A DNA stretch of 64,000 nt, from the NCBI GenBank assembly GCA_024138025.1, contig JAMXBD010002811.1:97158-161157 (forward strand), read 5' to 3'. The first letter of the stretch is position 1; each line of letters begins with the position of its first letter. Shown here one piece after another: positions 23,314 to 36,585 of the stretch. This DNA is from Combretum micranthum (lineage: Eukaryota; Streptophyta; Magnoliopsida; Myrtales; Combretaceae). Below the pieces are notes generated by a model. It was not told where the DNA came from. It saw only the letters and a list, made by a program, of their open reading frames with translations, and searched no databases. The position numbers were made by a program, and so were the translations under genes.

Positions 23314-23610
23314 GGGTAAATTACAATCAACATTTCAAGTTGTGAAATCAATGTTTCAAGTGGCTAAAAAAAGGTATCAACGTTTTGCAAAGTGAAACAA
23401 ATAATATATTGATAATTGACCATTAATGAAAATCTAGGAAACTTAATTGAAAACTAATTGAAATGTTAGTATCTTAAATGAACTTTGCAAAACGTTGATA
23501 CCTCATTTAATTCACTTTATGAAATGTTGATTCCTCTTTTTAACCACTTAAAACGTTGATAGCTTTGAATGAACTTACTCTTAAACATTGATACTTTCTA
23601 GTATAATTTT
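23314..23610. mobile_element. fold-back MITE-like element
   Basis: Starts GGGTAAATTACAATCAACAT. Its two halves are complementary: GGTATCAACGTTTTGCAAAG against CTTTGCAAAACGTTGATACC, a perfect 20 bp pair near the centre. The outer right end is decayed (TCTAGTATAATTTT). It is similar in style to the element at 15481-15817. No target duplication is evident. Confidence 0.65.
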
Positions 23611-25329
23611 TTTTTTATTAAATCAAACATTTTATTTAATTCTATACTAGGTAGTATACACACACACGCATTTAAACATTATCATTTATAACTATGAGAC
23701 AAACAACATCAAGAATTATAAAAATCAATACTAAATTTGAAGTAGGAGGGACGAGGTAGGGGCAAGAGGTATCCCTCTCATACTCCAAACCAAACTTTAC
23801 TTAACTAAGGAGGGTTCGGTTAAATGAAAGGTGATAAAGTAAGTTTTTTAGTACAACTTTTTTAAGCATACATCTATAGATATAGGTAGGATATAGGTAT
23901 AAAATTTCCAAACTTGTACGCACGTGAAACATGTACCTATCTAGATGTAGATACGGTTTGGTTTCAAATCAGAATCTAACTGCTGATTCTCCAATTCTTG
24001 GTTGGTTCTACTGCTCAAAATCAGTGAAACCGCCCAACATTAAAAAAAGAAAACACAACACACACACATAGAGAAAACATATCAGGCTATGTGAGGCTGC
24101 AAATTATAGGAAAACTTAAATAAATAATAATAATAGCATAACTGCAATTTTAGACATAAAAATGTCTTTTCAACCTTATGGGCAATGCCTACAAATTTGG
24201 TAAGGGGATAGCATTTTTTTTTTTTTATTGTAGGTGGGGTTTCCTAGGTGGAGGCAAAAGAGAAAGAGAGAGAAAGAGGAAATAAAATTAATGTGTGGAT
24301 ATTTGTAAATGGCAGAAATTTCGATGGATTGTTGATGAAATGCAAGTTTTATCTTCTTTATCATGAAAGTTCATCTTCCTCCTACTTGTTAGAGGTTAAA
24401 GACAATAACTAGTAGAATCCAAAATATAAGGAAATTCTATTATTTATGGTGGTTACAAGGAGCTAGTCCCTTACATCAATGAACGGCTAAATCTTTTTCT
24501 GATCGTAATGGAAACCCTGAAATTTCTTATACTTATTTTTTTTTATAATCTATTTAATTTTCATATGAGTGATGGTATGTAGAAGTTCCCCCAAAATGTG
24601 TTAGAAGGTGTGAGATAGTTTTTTTTTTTTTCCTCTTCCTCATTTCTAATGTTAAAAAAATAAAACAAAATGAGTAAAAAGAAAAAATTGGACGTTTCCC
24701 TACTCTAAAACCGAATCATGAATCCCTTAGAATCGAACCAGAACCACCCCATTTGGTTTTAGTCTCGATTCCATTTTCTAAAACTAAAATCGGCGATTCC
24801 AGTTTTGATTTGGTCCGGTTCTAAACTCATACTCATGTCTAACCCTATCATCTATTATTATTAAGTGAAAGTCTTGATTTGTGTAAAAAAATGCCTATAA
24901 TATAGTATGACAGTTACTTTGTCCTCTCTCATCCCTCTTTAGTCTTTCTCAGCAATTTTTTTTTTTATATACTCCACTCTTCTCTTTTCTCTTTTTTCTC
25001 CCATTCCTTTTTTTTTTAAAAAAAATTGTTCCCACTCTTTTTCTTTTTATTTTCTCACACGTAGTACGGATACATCATATACTAATGAGATATATAAGCA
25101 ACTAAGGTATGCTGCAAAATATATCAAATATAAATAATGACTTAAAAACAATTTAATTTTTACTTATAAGTTTTACACCATATTTGAATGGATGGAAATT
25201 AAAAGAAATTAAAGGACATGGAAGAAAAAAATATCTATTGGCCAAAAGGAGAATGAAAGAGAAAGAAAATAGTGGAAACATTTTTACCTTACAACCCATT
25301 TCTATTTTCCAAATTTACATAGATTTAGT
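23611..25329. other. AT-rich intergenic region with possible large inverted-repeat relic
   Basis: No gene seen. Sequence at about 23945-24040 (ACGGTTTGGTTTCAAATCAG) and at 24700-24840 (GATTTGGTCCGGTTCTAAAC) resembles the GGTTCGGTTC-rich ends of a common class of plant non-autonomous elements, but I could not define termini. Long T runs occur at 24213-24226 and 24960-24967. The frames at 24176-24364 and 25184-25372 are not convincing. Confidence 0.35.
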
Positions 25330-25666
25330 GGAAATGGGTAGAAATCGATTTATTGACAAAATTTGCCATTAACCACGTGAAATTTAAAAATGTCAATTCA
25401 ATACATAAACTTTACTCATATTTGCAATAAATTATCTAAGCTTTGTCAAAATTTGCCATTAGCAACTTGGACTTTGCCTAATTTATAATTGACTATCCAG
25501 TCTCAGTAGTATAAATCATTTGGAAAAATTTGTAAATAATAAATCAACACTTTTAAACTTTAGGTTACACAAATAGACAAAATTCAAATGTTAAATATGA
25601 CATTTTATGCTTGATAATAAAAAGGATTAATGTCATGAATGATACTTAAATTTTGGCAAATTATGT
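25330..25666. repeat. fold-back repeat family F (copy 2), left part
   Basis: Shares TTTGCCATTAACCACGTGAA and ATGTCAATTCAATACATAAA motifs with the copy at 18217-18778. Its end, GGATTAATGTCATGAATGAT then ACTTAAATTTTGGCAAATTA, matches the start of copy 1b and resumes after solo LTR 2 at 28450. Confidence 0.6.
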
Positions 25667-28449
25667 TGTAAAGACCCGACCCACTTAACCCAATTATTAA
25701 GTATGCCAAATCTCCCGACCACGCATAATACCCAAATATTAGGAACAATATTCAAGTATTATACGTAAGGTCGTCTTAAAAAGAGATGTTTGTAATGGCT
25801 ACCTGTTTAAAACAGATATAACATTCTTATGCTTAGAATTAGAAACATTACCACTATATAGGTAGTGGGTCCTTAATTATATACAAGTCATACATAATAT
25901 ATTTATACATTACAACTTCCCAATGATCATATAAACATAGAGATCTCACTTACAACCCAACTATATTACAAATACAATTCAACTCAAAATACATTCTAAG
26001 GCATAACAAATAAGCCTAAACACTTCAAAAAGAAATTTACATCAAAAGGAATCATAAGCATATACTAGGCCTCTCTCCTAATCATCCATAGAGTCTTCCC
26101 AATCAATCCCATAGCCCATATCGTCATAGAGCTCGTCATTAAAGTCACCTACAAGGTAGCAGCATGAGCTAAAGACCCAGTACACAATAATGCAAACAAA
26201 TACATATGCAATGCTCACTTAACTAAATACAATGCAATAAATCATCACAACTCTATTATCTTTTAGTTAAGTGAATAGAACAACACTGGAGTATTCAAAC
26301 TCCGATTCAAGCTTGGGAATTCTGGGGGTCCTGAGTAACAGCAGCTGCTCAGGGGGTTGATATAGATAGACCGGATACCTATATCTCCTATATCTAACCG
26401 ATAAAGAACAATAGCTTCATCTAGGGTTCACACTCCTTTATATAATCCACTTATCCCGGTCTATAATATCAATTAGTTCAATAGTCCCATACCCGTGAAC
26501 TAAAACATATTATTTCCTTCCGAGCCTAAGTAGAGGATATACCGATACAGTTAACCCTATTAGCTACCCACTTAGCCAATAAAAGAAATCACCATTGCAT
26601 CATGGTGAACCATTGCATCATGGATTTGAGTCATTGCATCATGACAAAGAATTGGGCTAAGTGCCTAAACTACCGTGCCATTGCATCATGACAAGGTTGT
26701 CGCTCCCAGGATCCGGATTCAACGACGTAAAGCACAACCAATTTCAATATCTTTTCATTAATCTTTGATTAAAGTCAAATTGGTATATGCCTATCCTAAG
26801 CAATAATCAATCAAAGTATTGTGTACCTGATTCGATTCGGAATTCAAAAGAGGGTCTCAAACTGAGCATCTATCTCTGTTTCACATAAATCAAATCATAT
26901 TAACAATACTATCCTAAGCCAAGCTTATATCTACTAGTTTAAAGCTTAGGAAATCATATGATCTTGATTAAAATCATTCAAGTCATAATATGACTTATAT
27001 ATATCATACAATCATCATACAGTTTCATACAAGTTCAATAATTAATCAAAAAATTACATTAACTATCAAACATAAGTTTTTAGCTTTATTTGGAAAATGG
27101 AGCAACTGGAAAGAAATGAAAATTCGGCCTTGATAAGTTTTTATTTTGTAAAAGCTCAAAACATGAAAGTTTTAGATCTCTTTTTAATCTTTCTAATGCA
27201 ATTTGAATCACTTAAATCGGAGTTTGCATGAAAAAGTTATGATTAATTTACAAAAAACATGTTACAGCGGGATGGATCACGCCCCATTACTCACCCGTGA
27301 TTTTAGAAAAATTTGTGACCAGACCAAATCACCCCCTTTAGGTTGCCCGTGACTAAGGAAAAATGTATGATCAGTCCAAATCACGCCCTTTACCACGCCC
27401 GTGATATCTTGCCTGACGAATTTTTAAAAAAAATCAGGATTTCACGGGTCCTAGCTCGCTCGTGACTTCTCCCCTGTTTTCGACTTTTCACACTTTTCCT
27501 TTGTTTTAACTTCAAAATTCAACTTTTCTCAACTCCTAACATGTCCTAAACCTTATACAAACTTCATACAACACTTCTTGTACATTTAACAACATAAAAC
27601 AAGAGTGATCTCCACTCCTCAACATCAAACAAGTTCAAACACTATTCTACAAGAATCAAACTCTTCTTCATCAACTTTCACCAACTTTAACACACTTCAA
27701 ACAATTCTAATACTTATCATACTTCAACACTTCAATTCCAAACCACATGAGAGCCTACTACAACCTATCTATAACAACTCAAGCATTCTAAAGCTTTCCT
27801 AGCAACTCTACAACATTTCAACAAGAATTTAGCATACCAACTACTTATATTATACCACACATGCATATTTCATGGATTAAGAGGGAAATAAAGTATCTCA
27901 AACATCAAATAAACTTACCTCAATGTATATATAAGGCTTGGGGAAAGATTTTTGGTGTGTTGAGTCCAAGAAAACTTGATTTGGGTCTTGAAAATTTTTG
28001 GCCTTCTTGAGTTACAAATTTTATTTTTTCCTTTGTTCTGTTTTGGATTGTCTAATGGTGCAATTAAACTTTGATATCTATCTTAATGTTGTTGACTTTT
28101 GAGGAGGGCAGATTTGGGGAAGGCTTGGGCCTTTTTTGGGCTTAGATTTGGACTTAAGTTTGGGCTTAAGAGGGCTTAAAAAAAATCTGCTTAGTTTAGG
28201 ATCTAATTTAGGCCTAAAACAAGTTTAAATCCAACATATATGATTCATTACAATAACAATTAACACTAACATGATAATTTCTAACATGAATAAACTATCA
28301 ATTTAGATATATTTACTATAGCTTATTATCTAATCACATACGTTATAACACACCCAATATTACAAACACACTAATCCACTCAAACACATACACACATATA
28401 ATTATCAAATTTAGCATGCATTAATAATATTAAAATTATGGCTATTTCA
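25667..28449 (+). mobile_element. solo LTR 2, perfect 5 bp target duplication
   Basis: Starts TGTAAAGACCCGACCC, ends GGCTATTTCA and is flanked on both sides by TATGT (25662-25666 and 28450-28454). It shares with solo LTRs 1 and 3 the GAGTAACAGCAGCTGCTCAG block (26332-26351) and the adjacent GGGGTTGATATA, and CACGCCCGTGAT-type palindromes at 27265-27470. At 2783 bp it is shorter than its relatives. No internal coding region, primer site or second LTR is present. The insertion interrupts fold-back repeat F. The frame at 27605-27802 is Asn/Ser/Thr-rich noise. Confidence 0.88.
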
Positions 28450-28715
28450 TATGTAATTAAGTATGTTTTGAACTTTAAAATTGATCAATTTAATACTTAG
28501 AATAATTTTTCGAGGTTGTTAATGTATCTCTATTAAATTGGATAAAGTTACCATCCAACATAGAGTTTTTAACCAATATGACAGAAGTATTGTTATTGTT
28601 AGAGTGTACAAAATATTCTTTTAGATACTAAATTGATTAATTTTAAAGTTCAAGTATCTAATTACATATTTTATCAAAATGTAGATACCATTTGCAACAT
28701 TAACCTTAATATAAT
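28450..28715. repeat. fold-back repeat family F (copy 2), right part
   Basis: Continues the repeat interrupted by solo LTR 2: AATTAAGTATGTTTTGAACT then TTAAAATTGATCAATTTAAT, ending with ACATATTTTATCAAAATGTA and CCATTTGCAACATTA as in copy 1b. Confidence 0.6.
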
Positions 28716-28859
28716 TGGAGTGATTTTATGAACTTCTAATTTTGTTTCCATCCCTTTCCTTTTTTAAAAATAAATTAAATAGTGGAAAAAGGAAAGATTT
28801 CCTTTTATCTCCTTCATTTATCTGTAAAATAACACTTTTGTCCAACTTTATGTTCTCTT

Positions 28860-29520
28860 TTCATTTTTGGATAAATGTCATATTTGCTATTCAAATTTTA
28901 TTAATTTGTGCAATTAGCTATCTAAAATTTAGAAAAGTTAATTTACTACTCACATACTCTTTGAGTTCATCTATACCACCTGATGAGACGATTAATTGTA
29001 AAAATAGGTAAAATTTACATAGTTAATTACAAAATTTAGCAAATTTTGGATATTTAATTGCAAAAATGGATAGAGTTTAGATATAAAATTTGACACTTAA
29101 AATTTGGATAGTTAATTATAAATAGGTAAAATTTAGATATTAAATAAGACAATTATTCTTCCTTTTACTTATTTTCACCTATTTCATTCTTTATAAAATT
29201 GCCAAAATTGTATTAAGTTCTCTCAAAAGCAAAATAACATGTTAAGTTCTGTAATATATATATATATATATATTTATGAGATAATACCACAAATAATATT
29301 TAAATTTTGATAAAATATGCAATTAAATAACTAAGTTTTGAAATTGATCAATTTTTTATCTGAACTTAGAAATTGATCAATTTAGTACATGAAAAGTTTT
29401 AAAATTGATCAATTTAGTACTTGAAAAGCATGACAAATATACTCTTACACGTGCACGAATAGTTATTTTAAGTATTAAATTGATCAATTTCAAAATTATA
29501 TTTATCAAATTTCATATACC
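28860..29520. repeat. further family F fold-back repeats and a (TA)n tract
   Basis: Bases 28860-29150 repeat the motifs TGTGCAATTAGCTATCTAAA and TAGTTAATTACAAAATTTAG seen in copy 1a. Bases 29278-29520 repeat AAATTGATCAATTTAGTACT. A TA run at about 29250-29271 separates them. No gene. Confidence 0.55.
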
Positions 29521-30207
29521 ATTATATATATATTATATATTATCTTAAATTGTTAGGATAAAATTATATGTTATGGATCAAGTTTGTGCATTCTTAAGTC
29601 TTATTATTAGTATAACAATGTGCAAGTAGAAATATCAATGTAAAGTTAAAAGGTAAAATATTAAACTTCTTTGAACGAAAATGTGCACTTGTAATTTGTA
29701 AATACCTGCTAAATATTGCATGGAATTTTTTACTTGAGTTCTTATAAAAACATTAATAAGTTCAAGGTATAAAAATTTACTTAGAATGTCAATAACATAA
29801 AAATATAAATTAAAATTCATGGTTTTCACAAGAAAACTATACTTATATATTTTAATCCCAAATTTAAAAATTTGTTTAGAAGGCTTCATACTTCACCTAT
29901 GTTGTAAATTGAAAACAAAGGTTGCTTATTGTCAATTTTATTTTTTATGATCTTTCATTTTTCATCAAAAGGATAAAGATATATTTATATCATGAACCAA
30001 TGAAAACAGGGATTTTTATATTTTCCTTGCAGATATTTATAACTTTCTTGTCTTTTAGTTTGAACGGACATGCAAGGCAAGAGCTTTATCCTCTGCAAAG
30101 ACTAGAATCTAACAAGAACTACATAACTAAGTTATGTCTGAAAACTTGATATTTGCATGCAACATTTCTATTTCAACACCAAAATGTTGCCCACAATGCA
30201 ATTTCAG
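29521..30207. other. upstream region of the PPR gene
   Basis: AT-rich to about 29900. Composition becomes more gene-like from 30000 (for example AACGGACATGCAAGGCAAGA near 30063), which could be 5' untranslated sequence or an undetected first exon of the PPR gene. No start codon with a convincing context can be assigned. The frames at 29635-29889 and 29922-30149 look random. Confidence 0.35.
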
Positions 30208-33200
30208 GTGGAGATTGAACTCCAACACTAACGCTTCTGAACAGAAGGAAGCTTCTTCTGCTGTTTGAGAAGTTGAAAAAAGACAGCTTTTACTTTGATA
30301 AACGTGGTAAAGTCAAATATTTTCCTCACAAAAAGCTCTCCAGGAAAAAGGGTATTCTTCAAAACCTCTCACTTTCCTTTTTTTTGCATTGGTTGAGTTC
30401 AAGATTGATACTTTATGATCAATTGCACACAAGTTTAAATATTGGGTTGTATGGAACAGCCAACAGTGTGCATATGTATCATAGGGAATTGGGCATCTGA
30501 GTAAGTGTAAACTTCCCTATACATGTTAAAGATGCGTGGTTTTAATGGTAACCATTGCAGAATCAAAACAAATTCATCTCAGTTGGTATTGAGCTCTACG
30601 GTTTCGTCAACAAAACTGTCCGTCCATCATTTGACTGTCGATAAGAGTTAATGAACTATAATAATCACTTTCCTTTTTGTGTTGATTCATCTTGGATTTT
30701 TATCAGACTGCAGAGATACATTTAGTTAAGGAAAGAATTCTTATCTTAATTAGACATAAAATGCTCACTTGGTCATGCATTCAAATTTGGCAGGTATTGC
30801 AAGTGTTTATATTTTAAAATCGGGGGCTTAGTTGTAATTTTAGTGTTTTCTGTGATGTACACCTTTGATTTTCAAAAACTGATTGCTTCCTGCTGTAGCT
30901 AGTTGTGCATGGTGGTTAAAGTGCTAACTAATTGTGCTTAGAGGTTGGAGGTGGTGGAAGGCAATGACTGATGGCAATCGTAAATATCTTCATTGGAATT
31001 GGTCGAGAACACAGTAAAATGATTTTGGCTTATTTCTATTGAATGGAAATCGCTTTGATTGCTCAATGCATAATTTGCTAATTAAGGTCCAGATAATTTT
31101 CTAAGAAAGAACTGACCATCAAAATGAATATGTCATTATCTGAAGATTACATGTGACAACGTTGGCAGGTGGACTTTGAAGGGAAAAGGATGGAAATATG
31201 GGTCTGGATTTGTTGATGGGGTTCCCAGTATTGAGTTCTCCTGCACAGCAAATTCTGCGCTTCTACAGAAGCAAAGGATGCCGATAAGATATATGATCAT
31301 CTTGATAAACTTCATCCAACTCATACTACATGGGATGATATTATAAATGTTGCTGCTCATCTTCGGATAAATAAAATGTGGGACTCAATTTTGTTGGTAA
31401 GAATTTGGACCTTATTCTTGTAAAATTATGCATAATTGGTTCTTCGTTGAACATTTCATAAGTTATGTAATGTATGCAATACTAGTTACTGAATTTTCTT
31501 CCTAAAGCTTTGGAGCCTTTTGCTAGTATATATAGCTGTACCTGCTGGCCACTAACTCTATGAACTTGTTGAAGCGGTTAACTCTTTTTGCTCTTTGTTA
31601 TCTTAGATGCATATTATCCACCCAAGTGATGGTTATCATTCACTTTAGAAGTTTGTAAGTAAATCTTTATTAGCTCTATGGCTGTTCATTTCATTGAGAA
31701 AGCAGAGTTAAATAGTTCTGTTGGTAGGATCAGCATTTCTGTGGTATCTGATGGACTAAATATGCCTCCGGACAATACTTCGAACCAATTGCATGGAGAG
31801 ACAAGAAAGTTGTTCTCACAAAGTGATGTCAAAATCAATATACTTTCTTTAGTGCACCTCTCAAACCGCCAAAATCTTTCTTCACATATCACATGAGCTA
31901 AATAGATGCAGAAACTGTTTGTATGTAGACTTCCGTGCAAGAAAATTAAGGCTGCAGTGAACAAAAGCCTTAGAGATCGAGCAACATTGTTTCTATCATT
32001 GTTACATGGTTGGTTTATCTACTATAACATTCTTGCCATTTTTGATACAATGAGTATATATCAACTCTCTCTGATCTATCCATCCAGGTAACTGGCTATT
32101 GTACAGGAGCTCCTTCAAGCCAGATGTCATGTGCTACAATTTACTTATAGATGCGTATGGGCAAAAATCACAGCATCAAAAGTCAGAGGCTGTGTATTTG
32201 AAAATGATAGAAACCCGGTGTGTTCCTAATGATGACACGTATGCCCTCCTTTTGAAGGCCTACTGCAAATCAGGATTGTTAGAGAAGGCTGAAGCAGTCT
32301 TTCTGGAGATGAAAAATATGGCCTCCCCCAGAGTATGTTCTCATATTTTTAATTGATCACATCATGATACAATCCCAGATGGGGAAAAAACTTAGAAGAG
32401 AAGTTTTCTATGTTCTTGATAATCTCATGCATCTTTTCTTGTGCCATCTCATCTTATAGTTATCTTCAAGTTAAGATTCTAATATCCAAATATGCACGGT
32501 AACATGTGGATGTTACTTAAATATCTCCATCACCATGGGTCAGTTTCTAGTCAATCTAGAAGGTAAGGCTATTAAATAAAATGGAGAGTGAAAATTTTGG
32601 ACTTTTGCTTCATCACAATTTTGCAATACCAAATATTATTTTCTCAAAGTTTTAGTGCTATGAACTTTTACTTTAAATCACCATCTTTTCTAGTATAAAG
32701 TCTAGTCATGCTTATTCTTAAAATTCTAAGACCCAAGGAAGATTGCTATTTTTGTTCCAAATCAGGAGAAGTATCAGAATCACACATTACCCAAAAAAAA
32801 CAAAAAACAAAAAAGGAGAATTAACAGTAAGCAGTAGAATATTGTTTCTTGTGCAGGTACAACTGTATATGATGCTTACATTGAAGGGCTATTGAAGGGT
32901 GGGCAGACTCAGAAAGCTATAACTCTCTTTGACTGGATGAAAAGAGATTCTGTTCAGCCATCTACGGATACATTCACAATGATGATTAACTTGTATGGAA
33001 TAGTCTGGCATCATCCTGTCTTTCGGTTCTGCCAATTCCCATCACATAAACCCAAGGTTATTTGTCAAGTTGTCTATGTAAGCTAGCTAATTCTGTTGAT
33101 TATAAGCACTTCAGCCATTCTACTTTTATGCTTGTTCAGTTCACTTGCTGTGCTGATATTTCCTCATTGGGATTTAGATATTTTTGCATTAGAGATTTAC

Positions 33201-35476
33201 TGTTCAAAGAAAATCATTAGTTGCTTCTGCAGTTAAAGATTTCATCTACCATATCCTTTTAAAATTATCGCAAAGTTGCAGCCCTTGCCAGCATTATCGT
33301 AAGTTATTAGTGTGTTTGGGGCTGTATATTTTAGACTGATGCAGGTTTTGACATGCATCTTCTCATATACAGGCTGGTAAATCCTACATGGCCCTGAAAC
33401 TGTTTCATGAAATGAGGATTTACAGATGCAAGCCAAATATCTGCACATACACTGCTCTCATAAATGCATTTGCCAGGGAGGGACTTTGTGAGAAAGCAGA
33501 AGAGGTTTTTGAGCAATTGCAAGAAGCTGGACATGAACCTGACGTGTATGCTTATAATGCTCTCATGGAATCCTACAGGTTGATGATCAATTTGAGACCC
33601 TCTTTTGTTGCTCATTGATGTACACACACATAAATAACCATGATAGATGGATATTTATGCAAAGAGATTCAGAATTATATTGCTTCCACTGTTCTCAAAA
33701 GCTTTCTGCCAAGATAACAGTGACAATAAATATTAAATAGATAAGATTGTTTTAAAATGAACTTCAAATCAGACCTACTTGCTGTGTTTTCATGAGACAG
33801 TTGTGATCTTCTGCCTTTCATTTCTTGAATAAACACAAACTTATTAAGTAGCTGTTTAAAAGATATTGAATGACCCCTGTGAATGAGGTACACAAATATC
33901 ACACACTCGTTTATTTAGATCAGCTCAAGTAACTTATTCTCCCATTTTTTCAAATATAGCATCTAGCAGAATTCATCTTAATTTTTCAAGTCTATCATTT
34001 AACAGCCGTGCTGGATATCCTTATGGAGCTGCAGAAATATTTTCACTGATGCAACATATGGGCTGTGATCCTGATAGAGCTTCGTTCAATATCATGGTAG
34101 ATGCATATGGGAGATCTGGCCTCTATTCAGGTGGACCATTTTCTGTTTAGCTAGGCCATTGAATTTCTGTGCCATTCTTGATAATGTTAATTTGCTGGTA
34201 ATACTGACTATGATCTTATGTGCTGTAACATATGTTGCTAAATTTTTTATGACTACAAGTGAGTCACAAACCCAAAATGGCAGAACCCATATAGATATAA
34301 CTGAGTTATATAATGATGACGAGAGCTTAGGAAACTCCAGATGGGTATGGCTTGGTGACTAGAATAGTAGAAGAGTTGAGAGACAGGCCTCGCTTTAGAA
34401 TAAGGATTCTCTTAGTGGAGAAGACACATCTAGGATTAAAAGTAATCTTTCCCATCCTTATTTTTAGATGAAAGAAATAATCTGGAACATATTTATGCAG
34501 TATGCAAAAGTCCTTAGACGAACCAATATTTCAGATGCTATGCTTTGACTAGATGACTATAGAGAGTCCTAACCTGTATAAGCTAATTTCTATATTAGAT
34601 GAAGGCAGTGTTTACGGTGGAACACTTGAAGATCTGTGGACTTCATATATGCTTTCTGAGTGCACTATTTCCGTTGTTTGTAGATGCAGCCAATTCGTTC
34701 ATATTTTAATCCATTGAGTTCAATTTTCTTCGCGTTTGATGCTGCTAATGAAACGTGGCTCTGTGAAAAATTTTGTTGGTAGTTGTAATTTAGATCTTTC
34801 ATTGATCCTACCAGGATCTAGACAAACGCCTATACTGCATGAACCTTGCTGCCTTCATCTATTGACATCATTATATATTTTCTCATGTTATCCAGATGCA
34901 GAAGCTATTTTTGAACGCATGAAACAAGTAGGTATAATTCCCACTATGAAATCCCACATGATACTGCTATCAGCCTACTCCAGATGTGGGAATGCAGCTA
35001 AATGTGAGGACATATTACAGCAGATGCAAAAATCTGGTCTGAAACCAGATACCTATGTTGTCAATAGCATGCTGAACCTCTATGGCCGATTAGGCCAATT
35101 TGAGAAGATGGAGGAAGTTCTGGCTGTAATGGGAAATGGATTCTGTACAATGGATATTAGCACCTACAACATACTGATCAATGTATATGGACGCGCAGGA
35201 TTTTTAGAGAAAATGGAAGAACTTTTCCAAATGCTTCCGTCTAAAAATTTGAAACCTGATGTGGTGACTTGGACATCTCGAATTGGAGCATATTCCAGGA
35301 AGAAATTGTATAAGAGATGCCTGGAAATATTCGAGGAAATGATTGATTCTGGCTGCTGTCCTGATGGAGGTACTGCAAAAGTGCTTCTTTCGGCATGCTC
35401 TAGCGATGATCAGGTAGAACAGGTTACTGCATTCATCAGAACCATGCACAAGGATATCAGTGCTTTGCCTGTCTGA
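30208..35476 (+). pseudogene. P-class PPR protein gene (At2g35130-like), damaged 5' half
   Basis: Seven coding blocks follow the order of the Arabidopsis At2g35130-type PPR protein. They are 30208-30351 (FDKRGKVKYFPHKKLSRKKG), 31169-31396 (KYGSGFVDGVP, then PTHTTWDDIINVAAHLR), 32088-32332 (YRSSFKPDVMCYNLLIDAYG), 32857-33002 (TTVYDAYIEGLLKGG), 33373-33578 (NICTYTALINAFAREG), 34006-34130 (RAGYPYGAAEIFSLMQ) and 34896-35476 (STYNILINVYGRAG, ending at TGA 35474-35476). P-class PPR proteins bind organellar RNA; that role is family knowledge. The last three blocks join in phase with good GT-AG sites. The first blocks need several one-base corrections: a stop and frameshift near 30255, extra bases near 31179 and 31222, a further shift near 31265, a shortened VCEW codon region at 32088, and a phase mismatch at the 32332/32857 junction. 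This is either a decaying gene or a region with sequencing indels. Confidence 0.8.
33373..35476 (+). CDS. intact 3' coding block of the PPR gene (last three exons)
   Basis: Exons 33373-33578, 34006-34130 and 34896-35476 splice in phase (TAC AG|C and TCA G|AT joins). They encode roughly 300 residues of consecutive 35-residue PPR motifs with no stop. Recognisable motif starts include PNICTYTALINAF, PDVYAYNALMESY, PDRASFNIMVDAYG, PTMKSHMILLSAYS, PDTYVVNSMLNLYG and PDVVTWTSRIGAYS. The C-terminus (GGTAKVLLSACSSDDQVEQV) is the conserved tail of this orthologous group. No DYW or E domain is present, as expected for the P class. If the upstream frameshifts are real, only an internal start could express this part. 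Confidence 0.85.
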
Positions 35477-36585
35477 GTCCCTGGCATCTTCATGGATTCG
35501 TGTCGCTGTAAGGTGAGAAAGGATGACCTTACTGCGCTCATCCCCGGAAGTTGTTATCATTTTGTCCTTCATGGAACCTGGAGCATTTACCAGTACCACC
35601 TCGCCACGACCTCGTTAGAGGTTGATTTATGAGGATCATGAATTGTAAATCCTGTAGTAATCATTGTGATTAGGCCTTGTATCCATGGACTAAAATAGAG
35701 ATTAAAATAAAGAATTTATTGACTTGTTAAGATAGTTTGAAAGACTGAAATTATAAAAATTACATAGTCAGATACTATGAAAAGGTTCAACCTTTGAAAA
35801 TAGAATATGATTAGAAATGGAATCAAATCATAGAGAGAATTATTAGGTAAAGTTGTCACCTTAGATACATCTTTTTGAATCAGTTTCTTCCAAGGTGATG
35901 ATAGTTTTGCCTTCTGTGATGAAGGTAAGATGGTTATTCAATAATTGTAAATGTGAATAGAAAATAAGAAAAAAATAATTTTCATTTAAGAATATAAAAA
36001 ATCATTTATGTCATTTTGCATTATCACTTTTATGATTATTATTTATGCTCTTAATAATATTCAATAACTACGAAACAAAATAAATTTTAAATAAAAAATC
36101 ACTGCAAAAACCACGCCTAACTAGCCTTCATAACAATCATTTTATATTCTCACTCCCATTGATTTTTTTCCTCTTCCTCTAAGGTATGTTTGTTTCGTTA
36201 ACATTTAAATGGTACACAAATATATTTAAATAAGTTATTTATCAAAAAATAGATATAAATAAAAAACAAACAATTTTACATATAAAAAGATCTAATAAAT
36301 TAGATACAAATAAGATATAAATAAAATATAGATTAGATAAAACACAAATATAGATACATATGAAATACAACTCATCCAAACTGACACTATGTCCTCTTGG
36401 TGTGATATTTTTGTCAACTAGTTATCATCATCATCTTCTTCTTCTTTTACTTTTATAGCATGAGACTCAAAATACTTAAAGCCCACGTAGAGATACCTTT
36501 CAAAAAGAAAATCAAAATCAAGAAATCTTATTACTTAACTTGCAAAATAAAGTTAGCGGAGTAGAAATCAAAGCCGAATTGTGTT
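35477..36585. other. 3' flank of the PPR gene, AT-rich
   Basis: Probable 3' untranslated sequence to about 35720 (possible poly-A signal AATAAA near 35706). The rest is AT-rich with a TCATCATCATCTTCTTCTTC microsatellite at about 36424-36445. No further gene seen. Confidence 0.45.

Noticed and set aside
31678..31896. 72-codon frame in an intron of the PPR gene as an extra exon
   Set aside because: It does not match any part of the PPR orthologous group, which runs directly from the WDDIINV block to the YRSSF block, and an overlapping minus-strand frame of similar size exists.
36183..36391. Possible MITE with GGTATGTTTGTTTCG left end and a CCAAACTGACACTATG-type right end
   Set aside because: Inverted similarity is weak outside a few bases and no target duplication is visible.
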